This document shows, piece after piece, positions 1 to 5,229 of a stretch of DNA of 5,819 nt. The notes under the pieces are model-generated. The model had not been told where the DNA came from and did not search any database. It saw only the letters and a program-made list of their open reading frames with translations. The position numbers were made by a program, and so were the translations under genes. Each line of letters starts with the position of its first letter. Position 1 is the first letter of the stretch. The stretch comes from CAZWUL01 sp964636625 (GTDB lineage Bacteria > Atribacterota > Phoenicimicrobiia > Phoenicimicrobiales > Stramentimicrobiaceae): contig CAZWUL010000065.1 in the NCBI GenBank assembly GCA_964636625.1, forward strand, positions 1 through 5,819. Reading direction: 5' to 3'.

Positions 1-107
1 GTCCAGAATGTTAATGTTGTAACTTCTCCGCTCTGGCAAAAAACACCACTGCTTGCCAACCCAACCAACAAAATTATAAATATTACCAATACAAAAAATT
101 TTTTCAT
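1..107 (-). CDS. Probable second sugar ABC transporter substrate-binding protein, N-terminal fragment
   Basis: Only the first 35 codons are inside the window; the gene runs off the left edge. The reading begins MKKFFVLVIFIILLVGLASS, a textbook signal peptide with a short lysine-rich n-region and a long hydrophobic core. It is followed by a GVFCQSGEVTTLTFW stretch. The TLTFW motif just after the signal is shared with the binding protein at 2031-3359 and is typical of the first beta strand of family 1 sugar-binding proteins; the assignment rests on that and on context. There is a cysteine at residue 24, but GVFC is a poor lipobox, so signal peptidase I cleavage is more likely. The ATG at 107 has AGGAG at 114-118, six bases upstream. 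The 101-bp gap after the MalG-like gene shows no convincing terminator, so the gene may be the next cistron of the same operon. It could also begin a separate transporter operon. Confidence 0.68.
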   Translation of the reverse strand, partial: MKKFFVLVIFIILLVGLASSGVFCQSGEVTTLTFW

Positions 108-113
108 TTTTTT

Positions 114-118
114 CTCCT
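114..118 (-). promoter_or_regulatory. Ribosome binding site of the second binding-protein gene
   Basis: AGGAG on the minus strand, inside AAAAGGAGAAA, lies six bases before the ATG at 107. It supports that start for the truncated gene. Confidence 0.75.
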
Positions 119-208
119 TTTATTTATAATATTTCTTTTTAAAAAATTAGGTTATAGTATTTATTTTGTTTCCACCCCCTTATTAATAACTCCAAAACAA
201 CTTATTCT

Positions 209-1057
209 TTACTCTTTTAGTGCCCCGGCTGTTAACCCTTTAATCAGTCTTTTTTGTACCAGGGCAAACAAAATTAGAGTAGGAATAATTGTCAAGGTAG
301 CAACTGCACAAACCTGACCCCATCTGACCAGTAATGAAGAAGATAACCTGCTTATTATTAAAGTCAGGGTTGCTGTTTTCTGGCTCTGGCTGATTACCGA
401 AACAATAAGATAATCACTCCAGGAAACCACAAAAGAATAAAAAGCTACAACCATTACACCCGGTTTAGCAACCGGTAAAATAACATAAATTAACCGTTGC
501 AAAATACTGCTTCCATCAATCTCAGCAGCATTATCTAAATCAATAGGTATGGTGTCGAAATATCCTTTTAGCATCCACATCGAAAAAGGCAATACAAGAA
601 TGAGTTGCGTAAGAACAATACCAATAGTAGTATCCATAAGATTCATGCTGAAAATCACTAAAAAAAGCGGTATAAGCATAAGCACATGGGGAAACATCTG
701 GGTAGAAAATATTCCAAGTATAATAAATTTTCTACCTTTAATCCTGTAGCGACTTAACCCATAAGCCCCTAATATTGAGACAATCAGGCTGATAATGGTA
801 ACTAGAGTGGAAATTCTGAGTGAATTGACGAAATATCGGGGAAAATCAGTCACACTAAATACCCTCAAATAATTATCGATTGTAAAACCTTCTAAAGGTG
901 GTATAATCTTACCTGTAAAAATGGATTCTTGTGTTCGGAAAGAGCAATAAAAAATCCAGACCATGGGTAAAATAAAAAAACATATAGATATAATAACAAC
1001 TAAATATGCAATAATTGTGTTTCTGATTTTTAATTGCTTTTTAGTTAATCTTGGCAT
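209..1057 (-). CDS. Sugar ABC transporter permease, MalG-like (CUT1 family)
   Basis: This 282-residue inner-membrane protein is one of two permease subunits forming the channel of a sugar importer. About six hydrophobic segments are visible, near residues 14-37, 81-101, 111-136, 143-163, 190-211 and 247-268. The EAA loop that docks on the ATPase is at 166-190: NAAEIDG followed by ILP at 183-185. The FRTQESIFTG segment after helix 1 and GAYGLSRYRIKGR after helix 2 are typical of the MalG/LacG/UgpE side of the family. Length is normal. The ATG lies one base after the TAA of the MalF-like gene, and the nearest purine-rich stretch (GGGGAGAG) is about 13 bases away. Translational coupling to the upstream permease is therefore likely. 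Substrate specificity cannot be read from this subunit. It ends in TAA at 209-211. Confidence 0.95.
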   Translation of the reverse strand: MPRLTKKQLKIRNTIIAYLVVIISICFFILPMVWIFYCSFRTQESIFTGKIIPPLEGFTIDNYLRVFSVTDFPRYFVNSLRISTLVTIISLIVSILGAYGLSRYRIKGRKFIILGIFSTQMFPHVLMLIPLFLVIFSMNLMDTTIGIVLTQLILVLPFSMWMLKGYFDTIPIDLDNAAEIDGSSILQRLIYVILPVAKPGVMVVAFYSFVVSWSDYLIVSVISQSQKTATLTLIISRLSSSLLVRWGQVCAVATLTIIPTLILFALVQKRLIKGLTAGALKE

Positions 1058-1058
1058 T

Positions 1059-1928
1059 TTATCGCTGGTACTCTCCCCTCTCCTGCATTATTAAATAAAT
1101 TATCATATATATACTCAGGATTAGCAGCATGATAGTTCCAATACTTGCACCATATCCTGCTGCATAATTCACCCAGCTTTGGCGATAGACATAAACCGGG
1201 AGAACATCTGTCCTGTTTATTGGGCCACCCCCTGTAGCAAGGTAAATAAATTCAAAATTATTAAATGTCCAGAGCACATGTATGGTTACCATGATAATAA
1301 TCATATTTTTTATTCCTGGCAGAGTAACATACCAGAAATTTTGAAAGGCATTTGCCCCATCAATTTCAGCAGCCTCATAAAAACTGTCAGGGATAGTTTG
1401 CATTGCAGCAAAAAAAGTAATTCCGTAAAAAGGTACGTTTCTCCAAAGGTGCAGTATCACAATAAACGAAAAAGCGGTTCGCGGGTCTCCAAACCAGTAT
1501 TTGATAAGATTACTCAGTCCTATGCTTTTTAATATTATATTAATAAAGCCAACATCAGGCTGTGCCATAAACTTGAATATTGTTACTGTTGCAGCAACAG
1601 GTATTACCCAGCTTGCCATAATAATGCTTTTAAAAAATGGCATTCCGGGAATATCCTGCTTTAAGGTCCAGGCAAGAATTAAACCAAAAAATAATTGTAA
1701 AATTACAACTATTATCGTTAATTTAATTGAATTGCGTAGAGAAATCCAAAAAATGGGGTCATTTACCAATTGTTTATAATTATCAATTCCAATATAATTG
1801 TCATCAGGCCTGAGCATGCTTTTATCTGTAAATGATACCCTAATCCCATCTATTAAAGGGTATAAAGTAAAAATACACATAATAATAATTGCTGGAATAA
1901 TTAAATAATAACCTTTTCTTTTTTCCAT
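1059..1928 (-). CDS. Sugar ABC transporter permease, MalF-like (CUT1 family)
   Basis: With the ATG at 1928 this is a 289-residue inner-membrane permease, the partner of the MalG-like subunit. It begins MEKRKGYYLIIPAIIIM, the usual N-terminus of short MalF/UgpA/LacF-type proteins. Six hydrophobic segments lie near residues 7-26, 69-88, 99-119, 153-173, 208-228 and 261-281. The EAA loop is at 185-204 (EAAEIDG, ending in LP), and the family motif TGGGP is at 232-236. An open frame extends upstream to a GTG at 2009, which would give 316 residues. I reject that start: its AGGAG directly abuts or overlaps the GTG, the codon lies inside a perfect hairpin, and the extra 27 residues do not look like family sequence. 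No ATG, GTG or TTG lies in frame between the two. The ATG at 1928 has AAAAAGG six bases upstream. It follows the binding-protein gene by 102 bp and leads into the MalG-like gene with a 1-base gap. Confidence 0.93.
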   Translation of the reverse strand: MEKRKGYYLIIPAIIIMCIFTLYPLIDGIRVSFTDKSMLRPDDNYIGIDNYKQLVNDPIFWISLRNSIKLTIIVVILQLFFGLILAWTLKQDIPGMPFFKSIIMASWVIPVAATVTIFKFMAQPDVGFINIILKSIGLSNLIKYWFGDPRTAFSFIVILHLWRNVPFYGITFFAAMQTIPDSFYEAAEIDGANAFQNFWYVTLPGIKNMIIIMVTIHVLWTFNNFEFIYLATGGGPINRTDVLPVYVYRQSWVNYAAGYGASIGTIMLLILSIYMIIYLIMQERGEYQR

Positions 1929-1983
1929 AAAATACCTTTTTGCTCTCTTGCTTATACTTAAACAGCTTTGATGAAATAGCTTT

Positions 1984-2022
1984 AATTTGAAAAGGAGTGG
2001 ATTGTCCACTCCTTTTCAAATT
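1984..2022 (-). promoter_or_regulatory. Perfect 18-bp intergenic hairpin between binding-protein and permease genes
   Basis: The arms at 1984-2001 and 2005-2022 are exact reverse complements (minus-strand 5' arm AATTTGAAAAGGAGTGGA) separated by a 3-base loop. Six of the 18 pairs are G-C. The hairpin starts 8 bases after the TAG of the binding-protein gene and ends 55 bases before the permease ATG. No T-run follows on either strand, so it is not a classical intrinsic terminator. Hairpins at this position in malE-malF-type operons are known to protect the upstream mRNA from 3' exonucleases or to reduce downstream expression. That role is inferred here. The 5' arm contains a strong Shine-Dalgarno-like AAAAGGAG that is fully paired in the fold and has no well-spaced start codon. 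Confidence 0.85.
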
Positions 2023-2030
2023 GACTGAAC

Positions 2031-3359
2031 CTATAAATCACCTTTGGCAACAAGGTCCTTGTAGCTGTCCAATAACCATTGAGCAGCCTCTTTTGCATTT
2101 TTTTCTCCATAGATTACATAATTTACAGCTCTCATATTTGCCTCACTAACAGGGCCCCAGTTTATTGGATTCATTGTTACTGCAATCGGTAATTCATCTG
2201 CAAAACCTTGCATCCACCATTTAATACCGGCTTTTTCAAAAATATCCATCTCGATAGAATCTTCTCTTGCTGGAATTCCGCCAGACTCAACCAACCATTG
2301 AGCCATCTTTTCTTTTGAGGTAATGTACTTCACAAGTTCCCAGGCAGCCTCTTTATCTTTGGCATATTTATTCATCATAATAGGTTTAACTTCCAAATAA
2401 GTTGCAGGTACACCATCTTTATAGTAAGGGAGCCTGGTTAAGCCGGTTCGGTTTTCAAGAATATCTTTTGCAGTTTCACCCTCTTCTCTTCTACCCCAAA
2501 GCCATGGCCCCATGGGTGCCATTGCAAATTTTCCTGCTACATAGCCAGGATCTTCAACCGGCCACCCCGTTCCTCTTAGATTCGGGTCACTAGCAGGATA
2601 ATCGCCTTCATACAGCTGTTCATACAAGCCAAAAACTTTTTCAAGCTGCTCTTCTGTGGCAACTAATTCTACGGTTCTTTCTCCGTCCACAGTAACAACT
2701 TCAAAGGGATTTTGCTTATTACTTACCTGGTAATACCAGCTAATGAATTCCTGGGCTGCCCTGGGACATCCTATTTCAGTACAGGTGAAGAAACCAAAAA
2801 TTTCTTTATTAGATTTTTCGGTTATTGTTCTGGAAGTTTCAATCAACTCATCCCATGTTTCCGGAATGGAAAGACCATATTCTTCAAAAATATCCGTTCT
2901 ATAAATCAAGGCACGAGCATTAGTGTTGTATGGTATTCCATATAATTTGCCATTGATTCTCAGGGGTTCCAGGGTGCTTTCTACAAATTGGTCACTTTCA
3001 TCCCACGCTTCAAAATAAGAATCGAGGGGCTCAATAATATCGTTAGTCACATAAACAGCTGTATCTTCAAGAAGTCCCTCTATCGCATCTGGTATTCCGG
3101 TTCTGGCCTGGAGTAAAAATCTGTCCCTCTGATCTTTGTATCTTCCAGGACCATAATAGTCATCAATCTCATAATCAGGTAACTGGGTTTTGGCATCATC
3201 CTCCCAGAGCTTGACATATTCTGGAGAAACTTCCTGGGTGACAAAGGGCATATTCCAAAAAGTGAGCGTTGGCTTGTCTGCAGCCAAAGTCGAGCCTGCA
3301 AAAAAAGTAATTACTAACAGTATAATTATCAGTTTGCTTGTTATTTTTATCAATTTCAT
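2031..3359 (-). CDS. Sugar ABC transporter substrate-binding protein (family 1, MalE/UgpB-like)
   Basis: This 442-residue exported protein captures a sugar and delivers it to the two permeases encoded downstream. Residues 1-26 form a signal peptide (lysines at 2, 5 and 9, hydrophobic core 10-22, likely cleavage after TLA). No cysteine follows, so it appears to be soluble and periplasmic rather than a lipoprotein. TLTFW is at 31-35. The family signature NGKLYGIPYNTNARALIY lies at 137-154 and is followed by YGLSIPETWDEL. GKFAMAPMGPWLWG at 276-289 and AWELVKYITSKEKMAQWL at 339-356 are typical C-lobe elements of extracellular solute-binding family 1. Cysteines at 193 and 198 could form a short disulfide loop. 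Length is normal for the family. The ATG at 3359 has AGGAGGT ten bases upstream. The gene is first in the operon, behind a long leader. Tryptophan- and tyrosine-rich stretches suit sugar stacking, but the ligand cannot be named. Confidence 0.95.
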   Translation of the reverse strand: MKLIKITSKLIIILLVITFFAGSTLAADKPTLTFWNMPFVTQEVSPEYVKLWEDDAKTQLPDYEIDDYYGPGRYKDQRDRFLLQARTGIPDAIEGLLEDTAVYVTNDIIEPLDSYFEAWDESDQFVESTLEPLRINGKLYGIPYNTNARALIYRTDIFEEYGLSIPETWDELIETSRTITEKSNKEIFGFFTCTEIGCPRAAQEFISWYYQVSNKQNPFEVVTVDGERTVELVATEEQLEKVFGLYEQLYEGDYPASDPNLRGTGWPVEDPGYVAGKFAMAPMGPWLWGRREEGETAKDILENRTGLTRLPYYKDGVPATYLEVKPIMMNKYAKDKEAAWELVKYITSKEKMAQWLVESGGIPAREDSIEMDIFEKAGIKWWMQGFADELPIAVTMNPINWGPVSEANMRAVNYVIYGEKNAKEAAQWLLDSYKDLVAKGDL

Positions 3360-3369
3360 TTTGTTATTA

Positions 3370-3376
3370 ACCTCCT
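3370..3376 (-). promoter_or_regulatory. Ribosome binding site of the substrate-binding protein gene
   Basis: AGGAGGT on the minus strand is a near-perfect match to the 16S rRNA tail, ten bases before the ATG at 3359. It fixes that start and suggests strong translation, as expected for an abundant periplasmic binding protein. Confidence 0.88.
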
Positions 3377-3725
3377 GACTAACTAAAATAAATGTTTAAA
3401 ATTACTAAAAAGTTGTTTAATATTTTTCACCTCCCTCTTTTAATATTTTTTGCAACATTCCAGTATTTAGTTAAAATGTTTTCTTGTTTAGTTTGGTTTA
3501 AAGGTACTTGTAGTAATCTACCTCGTTTTTTTAGCTGATATTTTATAAAGTATCTCACCGGTAGAGTTATGTAGTGTAAAGTTTATGATTTTGCTTCGTG
3601 TTTCTATAATGAAATTTTAGAGGTTTTTTTATGTTTCTAATAAATACTTAAGATAAAATATTTTAAAATACCATATTATAAAGTATAAATTAGTCATATA
3701 AATATTGAAATAATTAATATACTTA

Positions 3726-3739
3726 TACGGACAACCGTA
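3726..3739. promoter_or_regulatory. Candidate repressor operator at the importer promoter
   Basis: The inverted repeat TACGG-ACAA-CCGTA is the only G/C-containing palindrome in a very AT-rich stretch. It begins 5 bases downstream of the proposed -10 box, so it covers the predicted transcription start. A bound protein there would block initiation, as many sugar repressors do. On the minus strand it contains TTGTCCGTATAA, which resembles the TTGT-CG-ACAA-like operators of GntR-type sugar repressors such as AraR. That family assignment is tentative. No regulator gene lies in the window. Confidence 0.55.
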
Positions 3740-3744
3740 CATAT

Positions 3745-3774
3745 ATTGTATATCATTTTTTCTCTATTTGTCAA
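3745..3774 (-). promoter_or_regulatory. Promoter of the sugar importer operon
   Basis: On the minus strand a perfect -35 TTGACA (3769-3774) is followed after 18 bp by TACAAT (3745-3750), a 5-of-6 match to the -10 consensus. An alternative -10, TATACA at 3747-3752, gives 16-bp spacing. The predicted start is near 3738, within the palindrome at 3726-3739. It is the best match I found by eye in the gap upstream of the binding-protein gene. Confidence 0.68.
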
Positions 3775-3910
3775 TAATTTTTTATTAGCTGATAAGTTGA
3801 TGCTTATAAAAATATTTCTTTACAATTACTGCAATAATTTAAGTAATTCTTAATACATTTGTTTAGTGTAGTGGTAGTTGAAGATTATGGTAAAAATATA
3901 GAAGCTTTAA

Positions 3911-4954
3911 TTAGTTTATAAAGAAACGGTACATTGTTGTCTGGTGGTATTCTTTGTCCGGATATAATAACGGTGATGGAAAACTGTCCTCATTAATGGA
4001 ATTTGGATAAAATTCAGCTTCCAGGCAAAGTCCGCTATGTTTATGGAATAATACTCCATTAGCACCTCTGACATCACTAATTTTATTGCCTGAATAAAAT
4101 TGAATTCCCGGTTTTGTAGTCAGGACCTCCATAGTACGTCCACTCCTTGGCTCATGCGCTATTGCTGCTAAATTAAGTTTTTCACCTGAACCGTCAATCA
4201 CAAAACAGTGGTCATAACCACCAGCAACATTTTCAATATCCTCACCTATTAATTTTGGTTCAGTAAAATCCATAGGGGTTCCGAAAACATCTCTAATTTC
4301 CCCGGTTGGAATTAAATTGTTATCTATCGGTAAATATTTTTTACCTAAAAGCGTCAATTTATGATTCAAAACTGTTTCAGAAAGTCGTCCCGACAAATTC
4401 CAGTATGTATGATTGGTTAAATTTACAATTGTTTTTTTATCAGTTTTGGCCAAATACTCTATCTTTAATTCGTTATCTTCATTAAGGCTGTAAGTAACTT
4501 CTGAGGTTAAGTTTCCAGGATACCCTTCTTCCCCATCCGGGCTAATATAATTGAAAGATACCCCGATAGTATTTTTATTTTGCCAGCTTTCTGCTTGCCA
4601 CAACACTTTATCATACCCCCTGTTGCCGCCATGCAGATGATTTAATCCATTTTCATTGCAGGAAAGATGATATTCTATATCATCTAAATGAAATAATCCG
4701 CCAGCAATGCGATTTGCAAAACGGCCAATTGTCGCGCCAAAATAATACTTCTCCTGCAAATATTGCTCAAGCTTATCAAAGCCCAGAGTTACTTCATCAA
4801 TCTGGCCTCTCCTGTCGGGTATTTTGAGAGAAACAAGAGTAGCACCCAGAGTTATCAGCTGAACACTAATTCCTCTGGAGTTGCTTAAAATAAATTTTTC
4901 AACTTTTTTGCCTTCAGGAGTTTCCCCAAAATGTTCATTTTTTATTCTGTACAT
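3911..4954 (-). CDS. galM: Aldose 1-epimerase (galactose mutarotase family)
   Basis: This 347-residue, presumably cytoplasmic enzyme interconverts the alpha and beta anomers of aldoses such as glucose or galactose. The family landmarks are present in order: GRFANRI at 78-83 with the substrate-binding NR pair, NHLHGG at 105-110, NLTNHTYWNLSG at 178-189, GGYDH at 245-249, KPGIQFYSGN at 281-290 and LCLEAEFYPNS at 309-319. By analogy with the Lactococcus lactis enzyme (His96, His170, Asp243, Glu304), the equivalents are His108, His182, Asp248 and Glu312, the last being the catalytic base. No signal peptide is seen and the length is normal. The ATG at 4954 has AAAGGA five bases upstream (4960-4965) and a promoter just beyond. 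It lies upstream of, and in the same direction as, the importer operon, consistent with handling the imported sugar. The exact sugar is unknown, and galM is used here in the family sense. Confidence 0.95.
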   Translation of the reverse strand: MYRIKNEHFGETPEGKKVEKFILSNSRGISVQLITLGATLVSLKIPDRRGQIDEVTLGFDKLEQYLQEKYYFGATIGRFANRIAGGLFHLDDIEYHLSCNENGLNHLHGGNRGYDKVLWQAESWQNKNTIGVSFNYISPDGEEGYPGNLTSEVTYSLNEDNELKIEYLAKTDKKTIVNLTNHTYWNLSGRLSETVLNHKLTLLGKKYLPIDNNLIPTGEIRDVFGTPMDFTEPKLIGEDIENVAGGYDHCFVIDGSGEKLNLAAIAHEPRSGRTMEVLTTKPGIQFYSGNKISDVRGANGVLFHKHSGLCLEAEFYPNSINEDSFPSPLLYPDKEYHQTTMYRFFIN

Positions 4955-4980
4955 ATAAATCCTTTCAGGTCATTTATTTT

Positions 4981-5009
4981 ATTATAGATTTATTCAATCT
5001 ATTTTTCAA
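4981..5009 (-). promoter_or_regulatory. Promoter of the aldose 1-epimerase gene
   Basis: On the minus strand TTGAAA (5004-5009, 5 of 6 to the -35 consensus) is separated by exactly 17 bp from a perfect TATAAT (4981-4986). The predicted start is near 4974, giving a leader of about 20 nt that holds the AAAGGA ribosome binding site at 4960-4965. The epimerase can therefore be transcribed independently of its neighbours. Confidence 0.75.
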
Positions 5010-5189
5010 AATATTTTATGCTAATCATAATATTAATTACCGCAAAACATTTTCTTAATAGAATATATAATATTTGTTCAAACATACTAATTATAGCTAA
5101 AATTTTCAAAGATTCTTTATATTTTACAAAAAAAAGACTTTTTTCCAATTTTGTAGTATTATTTCATTAATAAGAATAATAATTTTTTA

Positions 5190-5212
5190 TTCGTTCAAAT
5201 ATACAAAACGAA
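5190..5212. repeat. Inverted repeat upstream of the racemase gene
   Basis: TTCGTT and AACGAA are exact reverse complements separated by 11 bases, ending 17 bases before the racemase ATG. Position suggests a regulatory site or a leader hairpin, but 6-bp arms can arise by chance in AT-rich DNA. Confidence 0.35.
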
Positions 5213-5229
5213 GTGAGTGAATATCCAAA

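Larger units (their letters stand above)
3360..3910. other. 551-bp AT-rich intergenic region with long leader of the importer operon
   Basis: No protein gene of credible length is present. From the promoter at 3745-3774 the predicted minus-strand transcript starts near 3738, giving a leader of about 380 nt before the binding-protein ATG. I recognise no riboswitch or T-box in it. Visible elements are a short inverted repeat (AGGTA, 12 bases, TACCT at 3502-3523), a palindromic ACCGGT near 3557-3562, and a second Shine-Dalgarno-like GGGAGGTG near 3428-3435. A 10-base direct repeat, TTAGCTGATA, occurs at 3531-3540 and 3785-3794. The part nearest the epimerase stop (about 3775-3910) has only weak A/T hairpins and no clear intrinsic terminator, so some read-through from the epimerase gene is possible. 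Confidence 0.7.
4955..5229. other. Divergent intergenic region between epimerase and racemase genes
   Basis: This 275-bp AT-rich spacer carries the epimerase promoter on the minus strand and must carry the start signals of the plus-strand racemase gene. For the latter the best I can see is a weak TTGTAG (5151-5156), 18 bp, AATAAT (5175-5180) arrangement. A 12-base near-repeat, GTTCAAAYATAC, occurs at 5076-5087 and 5193-5204. The second copy overlaps an inverted repeat (TTCGTT, 11 bases, AACGAA at 5190-5212). Confidence 0.5.

Noticed and set aside
108..208. Internal promoter or extra small gene between the MalG-like gene and the second binding-protein gene
   Set aside because: A GGGGGTGG stretch (minus strand, 172-179) looks like a ribosome site but leads only to a few codons. 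No paired -35/-10 boxes are convincing.
549..1779. Plus-strand open frames at 549-749, 1179-1532 and 1501-1779
   Set aside because: They run antisense through the two permease genes, have no family-like sequence and no good ribosome sites. They are shadows of real coding sequence.
2402..3378. Open frames at 2402-2593, 2712-2945 and 3190-3378 (plus) and 3080-3301 (minus)
   Set aside because: All lie in other frames over the clearly real binding-protein gene and have no recognisable features.
3502..3530. Terminator-like hairpin on the plus strand: AGGTA, 12 bases, TACCT, then CG and seven T
   Set aside because: A 5-bp stem with a 12-base loop is too weak, and there is no plus-strand gene upstream that would end here.
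3660..3695. TATAAT on the minus strand around 3674-3679 as the main importer promoter
   Set aside because: No acceptable -35 lies 16-18 bp upstream, and such hexamers are common in this AT-rich gap. The TTGACA/TACAAT pair at 3745-3774 is clearly better.
3360..3910. Riboswitch, T-box, tRNA or CRISPR in the large gap
   Set aside because: No conserved T-box core, no tRNA-like cloverleaf and no regularly spaced repeats were seen. The only repeats are short and isolated.
3901..3925. CTTTA/TAAAG inverted repeat overlapping the epimerase stop codon as a terminator
   Set aside because: The arms are five A/T-rich pairs, and the following sequence has only a short T-run some bases later. Not convincing as an intrinsic terminator.
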